Part shown: positions 8,966 through 18,947 of the stretch, one piece after another
How positions within the stretch are numbered: the first letter of the stretch is position 1
How the letters are laid out: each line of letters starts with the position of its first letter
NCBI GenBank assembly: GCA_023702235.1
Contig: JAMQCR010000002.1
Location: 558,001-622,000 of the forward strand
DNA: 64,000 nucleotides
Direction of reading: 5' to 3'
Source of the DNA: Neobacillus pocheonensis
GTDB lineage: Bacteria; Bacillota; Bacilli; Bacillales; Cytobacillaceae
Translations under genes and position numbers: made by a program
The notes under the pieces: model-generated
What the model was told of the DNA's origin: nothing
Seen by the model: the letters and a program-made list of their open reading frames with translations, nothing else
The model's database searches: none

Positions 8966-9000
8966 TCGCTAGAAACAAATTTTGAAGGGAGACTATTAAT

Positions 9001-9540
9001 ATGACAAACTCGCTTAAACCTATCAACCTTTGGGGATTTATTGAGGAGAATAAAGAACTGCTTAAGCCACCGGTAAATAATAAAGTAGTTTGGAAGGATT
9101 CAGAATTACTGTTCATGGTGCTTGGTGGTCCTAACAAACGTCGTGATTTTCACGTCGACCCATCTGAAGAGATTTTCTATCAATTAAAAGGCGACTGCTA
9201 TGTCGAAATCATAAATGCAGAGGGAAAAAGGGAAGTCATCACTGTAAAAGAAGGAGAAGTTTTCCACCTGCCGCCAAATGTTCCTCACTCCCCGCACCGG
9301 GTGGCAGATACAATCGGTATCGTCATCGAACGTGATAGAGCGAAAGGTGAATTAGAGGATTTTGTGTGGTTCTGTGAACAATGTGACCATGAGATGCACC
9401 GAGTAGGTGTTCAATTAACAAATATCGAAGTTCAAGTAAAAGAGGCGATTAACGGTTTTAACGGAAGCCTGGAGCTACGTACTTGTAAGATGTGCGGCCA
9501 TGTGATGCCAGAAGAAGCGAGTGAATGGAAATGCGAGTAG
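9001..9540 (+). CDS. nbaC: 3-hydroxyanthranilate 3,4-dioxygenase
   Basis: 179 residues, full length. This cupin dioxygenase opens 3-hydroxyanthranilate to 2-amino-3-carboxymuconate semialdehyde. The iron ligands are seen as His51 and Glu57 (DFHVDPSEEIFYQLKG) and a His near 96 (LPPNVPHSPHR). The C-terminal rubredoxin-like metal site of the bacterial enzymes is present (CEQCDHEMH and CKMCGHVMP). AAGGGAG precedes the ATG. Its product is the substrate of the decarboxylase that overlaps its 3' end. Intact. Confidence 0.93.
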   Translation: MTNSLKPINLWGFIEENKELLKPPVNNKVVWKDSELLFMVLGGPNKRRDFHVDPSEEIFYQLKGDCYVEIINAEGKREVITVKEGEVFHLPPNVPHSPHRVADTIGIVIERDRAKGELEDFVWFCEQCDHEMHRVGVQLTNIEVQVKEAINGFNGSLELRTCKMCGHVMPEEASEWKCE

Positions 9541-10538
9541 ATTTTCATACCCATATCATTCCAGAAAATTTCCCTGACTTTGCGAAAAAATATCAAAATG
9601 ATAAGTGGAATATCCTCCAGCCAACATGCTCTTGCGGGGCCAATATTATGATTGCCGGTAAGGTTTTTCGGGAAGTAACAGACCAGGTTTGGAGCCCGGA
9701 GAAGCGTATAAGTGATATGGAAAAAGAAAACGTCGACATACAAGTGTTATCGCCAATTCCTGTCACTTTTTCCTATTGGGCACCGATTGAAGAAGCATTA
9801 GCTATGGCCCAATTTCAAAATGATTTTATCGCTGAAACAGTTGCCCGATATCCAAATAAGTTTATTGGCGGAGGCACGGTTCCGCTTCAAGATGTGAAGA
9901 CTGCCATTCGTGAAATGGATCGCTGTATTCATGAGCTGGGATTAAAGGGGATTGAAATTGGCACAAATATTAATGGGAAAAATCTTGACGATGAATCGTT
10001 CATTGACTTTTTCGAGATGTGTGAGAAATGGAATGTCCCACTCTTCGTCCATCCATGGGAAACGCTAGGAAGGGACCGATTGTCCAAACATAACTTAATG
10101 TATACGGTTGGAATGCCAAGTGAGACTGCATTAGCAGCCGGAAGTTTAATCGTTGGCGGTGTAATCGAGAAATTTCCTAGTTTAAAAATTTGCTTCTCCC
10201 ATGGCGGCGGTTCATTGCCATATATTCTGCCCCGCCTTGATCACGGCTGGAATGTATGGCCGCATTTACAACTAACGGAGCATCCTCCAAGTTTTTATGC
10301 GAAGAAATTTTACTATGATTCAATTGTAAATGATCCAGTGAACATTAAATTTTTAGTCGAAAAATTTGGAAGCAGCCAAGTTATGTTAGGGTCTGATTAT
10401 CCATTTTTACTAAGGGAAACACCTCCCGGCAAGATCATCGATGATACCTTATCGTTAACTAGCGATCAGAAACGGGCGATGCTGGGGGAAAATGCGCTTC
10501 GTTTTCTAAATGTTCCGGTAAGTGAATTCGTTAGATAG
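9531..10538 (+). CDS. nbaD: 2-amino-3-carboxymuconate-6-semialdehyde decarboxylase (ACMSD)
   Basis: 335 residues from the ATG at 9531, which places the zinc-binding HxH at residues 6 and 8 (MRVDFHTHIIPENF), as known for ACMSD. The other ligands are visible in PLFVHPWE and LGSDYPF. It removes the carboxyl group of ACMS to give 2-aminomuconate semialdehyde, diverting it from quinolinate. The start overlaps the dioxygenase gene by 10 bases, so the two are probably translationally coupled. Intact. Confidence 0.92.
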   Translation: MRVDFHTHIIPENFPDFAKKYQNDKWNILQPTCSCGANIMIAGKVFREVTDQVWSPEKRISDMEKENVDIQVLSPIPVTFSYWAPIEEALAMAQFQNDFIAETVARYPNKFIGGGTVPLQDVKTAIREMDRCIHELGLKGIEIGTNINGKNLDDESFIDFFEMCEKWNVPLFVHPWETLGRDRLSKHNLMYTVGMPSETALAAGSLIVGGVIEKFPSLKICFSHGGGSLPYILPRLDHGWNVWPHLQLTEHPPSFYAKKFYYDSIVNDPVNIKFLVEKFGSSQVMLGSDYPFLLRETPPGKIIDDTLSLTSDQKRAMLGENALRFLNVPVSEFVR

Positions 10539-10554
10539 GGAAGGAGCGAAGAAG

Positions 10555-11028
10555 ATGATAGAAAAGGTAATCACGCCTGAAGAGAAATTAGTAGAGCTCG
10601 GACTTAAGCTGCCGCCTCTTCGTAAAGCAGCAGGCAATTATGTAAGCTGCGTAAGGGTAGGAAATCTTATTTTTACCTCAGGTCAGGGAACAGATGAGTA
10701 CCGCGGCAAGCTTGGTGACGATGCAACGGTTGAATACGGATACGAAGCGGCAAGACAGTGCATGCTTAATCTTTTATCCGTCGTAAAACATGAGGTAGGA
10801 GAACTTAGCAAAGTGAAACGAGTGGTTAAGATTCTTGGATTTGTTAATTCTACTCCCGATTTTACGGACCAGCCGAAAGTAATGAACGGCTCCTCTGATT
10901 TGTTGGTGCAAATTTTTGGTGAAAAAGGAAAACACGGGAGATCTGCAGTCGGAATGGCGCAGCTTCCTCACAATAATGCTGTAGAGGTTGAGATGATTTT
11001 AGAGATAGAGGATGGTGAAGGTCGATGA
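10555..11028 (+). CDS. RidA/YjgF-family protein, probable 2-aminomuconate deaminase
   Basis: 157 residues from the ATG at 10555, chosen for AAGGAG at 10541. The RidA fold is seen in GNYVSCVRVGNLIFTSGQG and VKILGFVNSTPDFTDQPKV, with the conserved end VGMAQLPHNNAVEVEMILE. RidA members hydrolyse enamines/imines. In the position between ACMSD and the semialdehyde dehydrogenase it most likely deaminates 2-aminomuconate to 4-oxalocrotonate, as NbaF does in the 2-nitrobenzoate pathway. It overlaps the next gene by 4 bases. Confidence 0.85.
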   Translation: MIEKVITPEEKLVELGLKLPPLRKAAGNYVSCVRVGNLIFTSGQGTDEYRGKLGDDATVEYGYEAARQCMLNLLSVVKHEVGELSKVKRVVKILGFVNSTPDFTDQPKVMNGSSDLLVQIFGEKGKHGRSAVGMAQLPHNNAVEVEMILEIEDGEGR

Positions 11029-12489
11029 GCCAGACACTTGAAAAACAAATGAAGATTAATGATTCAAAGCTGTTTATTAACGGTGAATATGTGGACTCGA
11101 TTTCTGGAGAGAGCTTTGACACATTTAATCCTGCAACCAATCAAAAGTTGACGACGGTCGCCAGTGCGAATGAAGAGGATGTAGAACGAGCGATTCAGGT
11201 CGCACAGCGAACATTTGAAAAGGGCATTTGGAGTAAAATGCCGGTTGAAGAGCGATCAAAGATTCTTTGCAGGATGTCGGATCTGGTCATGGAGCGTGTT
11301 GATGAACTGGCCCTTATTGAAACACTGGATGTTGGGAAACCAATAAAAGAAAGCAGAGATTTTGATATTCCTCGGGCAGCATCTAATTTACGCTTTTTTG
11401 CGGAAATGGCTAAGTACGTAAACCACGAGCATTACGAACAATCCAAGCATATGAGCTATACCAAATATGCTCCAGCAGGTGTGACAAGCCTGATCATTCC
11501 ATGGAATTTACCATTCATGCAAATGACGTGGAAAGCTTCTGCGGCCTTAGCAGCTGGAAATACCGTTATTGTGAAGCCTGCATCCTATACGCCGTTAAGT
11601 GCTGTTATGTTAGGGGAAATTGCTAATGAAGCGGGACTCCCTCCAGGTGTGCTAAATATTTTAACTGGACCAGGCGGTACAGTAGGTACAGCGATGACAA
11701 CCCATCCATATGTCCGTCGTATTTCGTTTGTTGGTGAGAGCTCAACAGGAAAAACAGTGATGAGAAATGCTTCATCAAACTTGATTCCTGTTTCGTTAGA
11801 ATTAGGCGGAAAATCAGCGAATATCGTGTTTGAAGATGCCGACCTTGATGAAGCAGTAGCAGGTTCGATTGGCCATTTACCGAAATCAAGGGGAGATTTG
11901 TTTAGCAGGCTCTAGGGTTTTAGTCCAGGAATCCATCTATGATAAATTTCTTGAAAAATTTGTCGCAGCAGTTAAGAAAATTAAAGTAGGCGATCCCTTG
12001 GATGAAAATACAGATATGGGTGCGCTTATTTCCAAAAGTCATTTAGCTACTGTAGATAATTATGTACAAATTGGTACTACCGAAGGTGCGAAAATTGCAG
12101 TTGGTGGGAAACGTGTGGAAGGATTATCACAAGGTAATTTTTACGAGCCAACGGTCCTCTATGATGTCGATAATAAAATGAGGGTAGCACAGGAAGAAAT
12201 TTTTGGACCTGTATTGGTTGTAATCCCTTTTAAAACGGAAGAGGATGCCATTCAGATTGCGAATGATTCCATTTATGGTCTAGCAGGTGTGGTATGGTCG
12301 AATGACCTAAGACGTGCACACCGTGTTGCTGCTCAAATAAATTCAGGGTTGTTCTGGATTAACTGTTGGTACTATCGGGATTTAAGGACACCATTTGGAG
12401 GATCCAAGGCGAGTGGAATTGGCAGAGAAGGCGGACGTCATAGCTTTGATTTTTATACGGAAGCAAAAACTATTACAATGAAACTATAA
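11025..12489 (+). pseudogene. nbaE: 2-aminomuconate-6-semialdehyde dehydrogenase, frameshifted
   Basis: An aldehyde dehydrogenase of about 487 residues read in two frames. The first part holds the Rossmann region (SLIIPWNLPFMQMTWK, FVGESSTGK) and the general base glutamate in VSLELGGKSANIVF. The second starts at about 11869 with NQGEICLAGSR, which carries the catalytic cysteine, and ends with PFGGSKASGIGREGG. The shift lies at about 11873, where the expected ATTATGGCC reads ATTGGCC, a two-base loss. It should oxidise the semialdehyde to 2-aminomuconate. As written, the catalytic cysteine is not reached. Confidence 0.9.
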
Positions 12490-12603
12490 AAACAATACGA
12501 AAAGGTGGCTTATGCTACTTTTTACGTATGTTAAGATGGGCACATATAAGAAGTGAAAACAGAGTTTGCTGTTAGTGATATAGGACCGAAAGGAGCATGC
12601 CAA

Positions 12604-13380
12604 ATGAAATTACTAGAAACAATTGTTGATGAATTACTAGATGCGGAGAGAAATCAATATTCGGTAGCCCCATTAACAGAGCGTTTTGCTGGACTGAATG
12701 TGTTGGATGCCTATCAAATTCAGCTTGAAGTAATCGATCGAAAGAAAGCTGAAGGGCGTGATGTCATTGGGAAAAAAGTGGGGCTCACGAGCGTTGCAAT
12801 GCAGCAAATGCTTGGGGTCGATGAACCAGATTATGGCCACCTTTTAGATGATATGAAAATAGCTGATGGTGAAACAGTAAAAATAAGTGAGTTTATTAGC
12901 CCGAAAGTCGAGGCGGAAATTGGCTTTATTTTAGAAAAAGATCTTGTTGGCCCTGGTGGTACCTATATCGATGTTTTAATGGCAACGAAATATGTAGTGC
13001 CAACCATTGAGATTATTGACAGCAGGATTGCAGATTGGAAAATTAAATTAGTAGATACGGTTGCCGATAACGGTTCATCCGCTAGGGTTGTAGTTGGGAA
13101 TAAGTATAGTACAGTGGATTGCTTGGATTTGCGCAGCCTTGGAATGGCTTTACATAAAAATGAAGAGCTCGTGGCAACAGGTTCTGGAGCGGCAGCACTT
13201 GGACATCCGGCACAAGCAGTAGCATGGCTGGCAAATAAATTGCATGAGTTTGGCATTCATCTAAAAGCAGGAGAGTTAATTCTTCCCGGAGCTCTCTCGG
13301 CTGCCGTTGCCGTAACCGAAGGCGATACTATTTCTGCTAATTTTGGCCCATTGGGCACAGTTTCAGTAATTTTTGAGTAA
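12604..13380 (+). CDS. 2-oxopent-4-enoate hydratase (XylJ/NbaH type)
   Basis: 258 residues from the ATG at 12604, which follows AAAGGAG; an upstream in-frame GTG at 12553 has no ribosome site. Fumarylacetoacetate-hydrolase fold with GKKVGLTSVAMQQMLGVDEPDYGHL, the metal ligands around VEAEIGFILEKDL, and VADNGSSARVVVG. It should hydrate 2-oxopent-4-enoate to 4-hydroxy-2-oxovalerate. The close paralogue at 13675 is better placed as the decarboxylase; the two roles could be swapped. The next gene begins 2 bases after the stop but is only a stub. Confidence 0.82.
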   Translation: MKLLETIVDELLDAERNQYSVAPLTERFAGLNVLDAYQIQLEVIDRKKAEGRDVIGKKVGLTSVAMQQMLGVDEPDYGHLLDDMKIADGETVKISEFISPKVEAEIGFILEKDLVGPGGTYIDVLMATKYVVPTIEIIDSRIADWKIKLVDTVADNGSSARVVVGNKYSTVDCLDLRSLGMALHKNEELVATGSGAAALGHPAQAVAWLANKLHEFGIHLKAGELILPGALSAAVAVTEGDTISANFGPLGTVSVIFE

Positions 13381-13381
13381 A

Positions 13382-13678
13382 ATGGGAATCGATTTAAGAA
13401 TCGATATTTATAAAATGATAGATGTTGCTGAGGATATTGTTAAGCCGTTAATGCCACGGTCACAGGAGATTGGTAGAGGCAGCTTAGTGATGGGGTATGC
13501 CGGTGTTTATTCCAGCTTTCTGCTTCATGCTGAACGTGCCAGTGAACGGTTTTGCCTTGATTCACGGAATATATTACTAGAACTTGGGAAGAGGAAAGTC
13601 GTCGGCGGCCAGGAGGATATGTTTCTCGATGTTGCCGCTGAAATGGCGAAGGATAAAAAAGAGGGGGTTCAATCATGA
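13382..13678 (+). pseudogene. 4-hydroxy-2-oxovalerate aldolase, C-terminal stub
   Basis: About 98 residues matching the C-terminal domain of DmpG/MhpE-type aldolases: IDIYKMIDVAEDIVKPLMPR, LVMGYAGVYSSFLLHAERA and LLELGKRKVVGGQEDMFLDVA. The TIM barrel with the metal site, about 240 residues, is gone, and so is the partner acetaldehyde dehydrogenase gene that normally precedes it. The stub starts right after the hydratase stop, so one deletion removed both. It overlaps the next gene by 4 bases, as in an operon that was once continuous. Confidence 0.87.
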
Positions 13679-14462
13679 GGCTATTGCAAGGAATAGATCA
13701 AGAAATTGTTGAATATCTGTTAGCAGCGGAAAAAGAAAAGCGCGAAGTTGAAAAAATTACCACTCAGTATCCAAATCTTACATTCAAGGAAGCATATGAA
13801 TTACAAAAACAATTAATTGAGAAAAAAGAAGAACAGGGTGGGCGCCGAATCGGTGTGAAACTAGGGTTAACAAGTAAAGCAAAGCAGGAAATGATGGGTG
13901 TCCACGAAGCCATATACGGTTATTTAATGGATGACATGCTCTCACCAGAATGGGAACCAATCCAATTTGAGCAGCTCATCCATCCGAAGGCAGAACCTGA
14001 AATTGCGTTTTTAATCGATGAAGATATCCAAGGGACCTCTGTTACAGCTGAAGATATTTTACGGGTAACAAAATATGTAGCACCAGCGATAGAGATCATC
14101 GACAGCCGTTATTTGGATTTCAAATTTACTTTGGTTGACGTAGTAGCCGATAACTGTTCGTCAGCAAAATTCATTGTCGGAAATAAATGGGTATCTCCCC
14201 AGGGCTTAAATCTAGGAGAAATCGGTATGTACATGTCGAAGAATTCAGAGGTGTCAACTGTAGGCACAGGTGCTGCCGTCTTAGGCCATCCAGCAACAGC
14301 CGTTGCCTGGATCGTCAACAAACTAGGTGAAACGGCCAAGGTCTCAAAAAAGGCGACATCGTCCTAAGCGGAGCTATCACGGAAGCCATCAGCTTCCAAC
14401 CCGGTGACACCATCATCGCCCAATTCGCCGACCTTGGCAGCGTATCATTCACCTGCAAATAG
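13675..14462 (+). pseudogene. 4-oxalocrotonate decarboxylase (XylI/NbaG type), frameshift near the C-terminus
   Basis: Paralogue of the hydratase at 12604 (GVKLGLTSKAKQEMMGVHEAIYGYL, KAEPEIAFLIDEDI, VVADNCSSAKFIVG). The frame breaks at about 14340. Read one base over, it continues GLKKGDIVLSGAITEAI and ends FADLGSVSFTCK at 14462, which restores the family's normal length of about 262 residues. The predicted reaction is decarboxylation of 2-oxo-3-hexenedioate to 2-oxopent-4-enoate. The loss of the last 40 residues as written would remove part of the active site. Confidence 0.82.
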
Positions 14463-14518
14463 GTGGTTTGCTGTATTTGTGTCACAGTTTCAGTGTCTAG
14501 AACCATAAAAAGACAGTT

Positions 14519-14560
14519 TTAGGGTTTTGTCCACCCACCAATGGGTGGACAAAACCCTAA
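14519..14560. terminator. Strong hairpin terminator closing the anthranilate operon
   Basis: A perfect 19-base inverted repeat (arms 14519-14537 and 14542-14560, core GTCCACCCA/TGGGTGGAC) with a four-base loop. The T-run after it is poor but there is an A-rich flank. It stands 57 bases after the end of the decarboxylase. Confidence 0.8.
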
Positions 14561-14891
14561 TTACTTTTAGCTAACGCACGTTTTTTATTCTCTTCTATTT
14601 AGGAATGAGAAATTATTAAATTCAACTTTACTAGGATTATTATTTAAATATATCAATTAATATGAGTAAAGGGGGTTATAGCCATAAGTGCTACTATTGA
14701 AAAAATGGTATTAGGTCAATTTAATAGACACAATTTTTAAAAATTATTTTCTCTACCGTGCTTTCACTTAGTGCCTTTATTTAAGTACAGAAGGAGATCT
14801 TTTCTGTACTTAAATAAAGAGGAAATTAAATGTTTAGTTTTTCACTCAGAATTTCAGAATAGTATATATGTTTGTGTTTAGAGGATGATAA
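14561..14891. other. Gene-free stretch
   Basis: AT-rich, with one imperfect inverted repeat at about 14778-14818 (AAGTACAGAA / TTCTGTACTT). No gene was recognised. Confidence 0.4.
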
Positions 14892-14945
14892 CTGACTCAC
14901 TCCACGGGGCAAGCCCACGTGGTTTTACGGGCTAATTCTATAACA
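14892..14945 (-). mobile_element. 54-base remnant of an IS200/IS605-type element: left and right ends joined
   Basis: Read on the minus strand, the first 44 bases (from GTTATAGAATTAGCCCG) are identical to the left end at 58830-58873. The last 25 bases (GGGCTTGCCCCG... to GTGAGTCAG) are identical to the right end at 61333-61357. Both ends share GGGCTTGCCCCGTGGA, so a deletion between the two end hairpins explains it. Confidence 0.78.
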
Positions 14946-15077
14946 TTTGCCGTATGTATTCCTTTTGTGTTATTGAAGTTCTGTTTGTAAATATGTCGCG
15001 ACGAGGGAACTGGTGGGATAACGCGCACAAAGAAAATCCCCTATCAGGGGACTTGTTAATGTATACTGCCAAGGAAG

Positions 15078-15310
15078 TTATGACCCACTGCACTTTTTAA
15101 CAAATGCATCTACTGCCTGATTGAACTTTCTTGGTTCCTCCAGGAAGGGGCAATGACTGGATTGTTGAAAAATAACCAAAAAGTAGAATCTGGCAGATGT
15201 TCATGCAGGTGCTTACCCGCTTGGTAAGGGACTATCGCAGAATGGCGTCCGAAGCAAAGCAGGACAGGGCAGCTTTTTATCGATTTCGGAGTGCATCTGG
15301 TTACCTGGCC
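15078..15310 (-). pseudogene. Alpha/beta hydrolase, C-terminal fragment
   Basis: The minus strand reads KKLPCPALL..., then, after stops, SSHCPFLEEPRKFNQAVDAF, the typical histidine-containing C-terminus of alpha/beta hydrolases (HCPFLEEP.KFN). The catalytic serine part is missing. It is downstream of the TetR-type gene on the same strand. The identity of the hydrolase is unknown. Confidence 0.65.
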
Positions 15311-15315
15311 TTTTA

Positions 15316-15929
15316 TTAAATGTATAGTCCTTTTGTATAGACAGATGTAATCGTCTCAGCGATTTCTTCGACAGAGCCTTTGCATTCGTTTCTGATGATT
15401 TCCCATAGGTACATTTCGTTAGTGAAGAACCAGCCTCTGGCAACGAGTTCATGGTTTAATTCGGTTCTTGCCAGACCATAAGCTTGAGCGTAGGAGATGT
15501 CCTTTGAGATTCGTTGAATAAACTTTTCCCGTATTGCCTTCCATTTTATTGAAATAGACAGTGAAATCCCGATGGCTTGTTCGAAAACCTGCATCATTTT
15601 TCGTTCAGTTTCGGCATTTTCAAAAAAGCAGTGGCTTGTTGAAGTATGATCTGCTCGGCTTCCTCTTTTGTTTTTGGTATAAAGGAGATCTCAGCAATTT
15701 CATAGAACTTCTCCATGACATTTTCCATAAGTACAATTAAAATTTCCTCTTTTCCTTCAAAATGAACATATGCCGTCCCATATCCAATGTTTGCTTTTTT
15801 GATCATTTGAGAAATCGTTGCTTTTTGAAAGCCTTCCTCGAAGAAAACTTCCTTAGCTGCTTCTAATAGCTTTTCCTTTGTTTTTAAGGAGCGTAAATGG
15901 CGTTTATCGACAACATTCTTCACTTTCAA
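15316..15929 (-). pseudogene. TetR/AcrR-family regulator, split by a frameshift; probable kyn regulator
   Basis: The N-terminal helix-turn-helix (KEKLLEAAKEVFFEEGFQKATISQMIKKANIGYGTAYVHF) is in one frame (15594-15929). The ligand-binding part (VFEQAIGISLSISIKWKAIREKF ... YLWEIIRNECKG) is in another (15316-15597), overlapping by four bases. Together they give about 203 residues, normal for the family. The gene is divergent from kynU across 185 bases that contain a palindrome over the kynU promoter, so it was probably the local repressor. It would be inactive if the shift is real. Confidence 0.83.
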
Positions 15930-16044
15930 TTCCTTTTCCTCCCGTATTCTCTATCTTAAAGCATATAAGGATTTCGCCAAAATTAAAAGATTTAAATGCA
16001 TTTTCCTGCGAGAATCAAGATTAAAAATCTTCAGAATATTAATA

Positions 16045-16074
16045 TTGACATCATGTCATATTTATTGATATCAT
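16045..16074 (+). promoter_or_regulatory. kynU promoter with overlapping palindromic operator
   Basis: TTGACA (16045-16050), 18 bases, TATCAT (16069-16074). The near-palindrome TGACATCATGTCA at 16046-16058 covers the -35 box, a fitting site for the divergent TetR-type repressor. Confidence 0.6.
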
Positions 16075-16114
16075 TTTCATTAGTAAAAGATATTGAAGAA
16101 AAAGGAGGAGCATT

Positions 16115-17385
16115 ATGGTTCAACCTACTCTAGATTATGCAGAACAGCTGGACAGGGAGGATTCACTTCGAGGGTTTAGGGAGGAGTTTTATCTAAAGCC
16201 TGATTGGATCTATATGGATGGGAACTCATTGGGGCTTCTTTCGAAACGAGCGGAACGAACACTCCTAGAGACCGTAGAAGATTGGAAGGAACATGGAATC
16301 GATGGATGGACAAAAGGTAACCACCCGTGGTTTTCCCTATCTGAGAGATTAGGAGAAATGCTGGCACCGTTAGTAGGAGCTTCTGCTGAAGAAGTAATTG
16401 TAACCGGTTCCACGACGGTCAATCTCCATCAGCTCGTCGCGACATTTTATCAGCCGAAAGGAACGCGAACGAAAATTTTAGCTGATGAGCTAACGTTTCC
16501 ATCTGATATCTATGCACTGCAAAGCCAGCTTCGCATCCATGGATATGATCCAGATGTTCATCTGATTCGGGTGAAAAGTCGGGACGGGCGCATTATCGAA
16601 GAAGAGGATATTATTGAAGCCATGACCGATGAGATTGCCTTAATTATTCTCCCAACAGTGCAGTATCGCAGCGGTCAAATCTTGGATATGAAACGATTAA
16701 CAGAGGAAGCGCATAAAAGAGGGATCTTAATTGGCTTTGACGGGTGTCATTCAGTTGGCGCCATTCCACATTCATTTAGTGAATGGGGTGTTGATTTTGC
16801 CTACTGGTGTAATTACAAACACCTAAATGGCGGTCCGGGAAGCGTCGGCGGGTTATACGTCAATCGGAAACATTTTGGAACCAGCCCGGGATTAGCCGGA
16901 TGGTTTGGTTCACGAAAAGATAAACAATTTGATCTTGAACATACCTTCACAGCTGCCGATACTGCAGCCTTTCAAATTGGAACGCCGCATGTGTTAAGCC
17001 TTGCACCATTACTTGGTTCTTTACAAATTTTTGCCGAAGCAGGCATTGAAAATATTCGTAAAAAGTCTCTTCGTATTAATCAGTATTTAATGGATTTAAT
17101 TGAAGTTGAGCTGGCAGACCTCGGGTTTGTAATTGGAAATCCTTGCGATGATGTGCGCCGGGGCGGCATGCCTGTTTGGAGCATAATGAAGCTGCACGCA
17201 TTTGTAAATCTTTAAAAGAAAATGGAATCATTCCTGACTTCCGTGCACCGAACATTATCCGACTTGCACCTGTTGCCCTTTATACTTCCTATGAAGAAGT
17301 TTGGAAAGTGGTTCAAACTCTGAAAAAGATTATGATCGAAAAGCAATACGAGAAATTCGCCAATGAACGAGAAGTCGTGGCGTAA
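16115..17385 (+). pseudogene. kynU: Kynureninase, one frameshift near the C-terminus
   Basis: PLP enzyme that cleaves kynurenine to anthranilate and alanine. AAAGGAGG precedes the ATG. Family landmarks: MDGNSLGLLSK at the start, GIDGWTKGNHPWF, VTGSTTVNLHQL, GFDGCHSVGAIPH and the PLP lysine in YWCNYKHLNGGPGSVGG. The frame is lost near 17170 and continues in the next one with EHNEAARICKSLKENGIIPD and APNIIRLAPVALY. One missing G in the run GGGGCGGC would explain it. Restored length is about 423 residues, normal for KynU. First gene of the kynU-permease-kynA-kynB operon. Confidence 0.92.
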
Positions 17386-17522
17386 ATACCCTTAGAAGCT
17401 TGAAAAGTAATTTCCAATAAATAGGAAGTAGAAGAATAATCCAACCCCTTAGAAAAGCTAAGAGAAATCGTGTTGTAAAATGTTCAATTAAAATTGTTCG
17501 GACAAAGGACAGGTGGGGTAAT

Positions 17523-18922
17523 ATGGAGAATAAGAATGTGAATGGTTTAAAGCGTGATTTAAAAACAAAGCAGCTGACGATGATTGCGATGGGGTGTGCA
17601 ATCGGGACAGGGCTGTTCCTCGGCAGCGGTCTAGCCATAAGTACGGCAGGGCCTGGTGTACTGATTAGTTATGCGGTAGGCGCATTTATTGTGCTGCTGC
17701 TAATGGGCTGTTTATCAGAAATGACCGTTGCACACCCAACATCAGGGTCGTTTGGACTGATTGCTGAGAAATACATTCATCCGATGGCAGGTTTTCTTGT
17801 CCGCTATTCGTATTGGATTGCGAATGTTTTGGCAGTTGGGGTAGAAGTCAGTGCCATTGCGGTCTATATGAAATACTGGTTCCCAACCGTCCCAGGGCTC
17901 GTTTGGATTTTACTGTTTGGCGCCGTACTCATTTATGTTAATGCCACCAGTGTTAATACCTTTGCAATGTTTGAATATTGGTTCTCGATGATAAAAATCA
18001 GCGCCATTGTCGGTTTTATTTTGCTTGGAGCCTTTGTTTTATTCGGATCACCTTCTAACGCTTCCCATATCGGCCTGAGAATTTTGTCAATGCGGGAGGA
18101 TTTCTGCCATTTGGTTGGAAGGGCGTGTGGATCGCCATCTTTATTTCCTTATTTAGTTTTCTCGGAACAGAATTGGTCGCTGTTACCGCAGGAGAAGCAA
18201 AGGATCCCGATTCAGCTGTACCAAAAGCATTAAAAGCAACAGTATTTCGTCTTTCTACTTTTTACGTATTGACACTTGGAATTATGTTAATGATCGTTCC
18301 GTGGAAAAATGCAGGCGTGGATAAAAGCCCATTTGTAAAAGTTATGGAAATTTTAAATATCCCTGGTGCTTCTGGAATTATGAATTTTATTATTTTAACT
18401 GCGGCTTTATCGGCGATGAACAGTCAATTGTACGCCTCTACTAGAATGGTATTTTCTTTATCTCAAGCACAATTTGCACCTGCCATTTTTGGGAAGCTAA
18501 ACAATAAAGGTGTTCCGCAAGCAGCTCTTGCTGTTTCCGCACTCGGCATTATCGTAGCTGCAGCAGTAAGTGCTCTATTCCCTGGAACCACCTATGCCTT
18601 CATGATGGGGATTTCTATGTTCGGAGCTCTTTTCACTTGGTTAATGGTCTTCATCTCGCATTTGTATTTTAGAAAGATGTGGGAAAAATCAGGCGGCCGC
18701 AAACTGCCGGTCAGAATGATTGGTTTTCCTTATTTGACCATACTTGGAGCGGTTCTGTTAGTAAGTCTCATGATTACGACCTGGTTTACGAATTTCAAAA
18801 TTTTGCTTCAGTTCGGAATCCCATGGCTACTGTTTCTAACGGTTGCGTATTTCTTTTTTCAAAAAAAGAAGATCAGTGTAACTTCAAAACAGGAAATTCT
18901 AATAGAAGAAAAAATTAAATAG
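17523..18922 (+). pseudogene. Amino acid permease (APC family), one frameshift; probable tryptophan or kynurenine uptake
   Basis: Starts with KQLTMIAMGCAIGTGLFLGSG, the substrate-binding unwound helix of GABA/aromatic-type APC transporters, and has about 12 membrane segments in total. The frame shifts at about 18080: the first part ends in HIGLRI, and the continuation (GVWIAIFISLFSFLGTELV...) is one base over, as if one A were lost in AGAAATTTTG. The restored protein is about 466 residues, the usual size. Its place between kynU and kynA suggests import of tryptophan or kynurenine. Ribosome site GGTGGGG. Confidence 0.88.
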
Positions 18923-18947
18923 ATAGATTATTTAGGAGGTTTATCGA

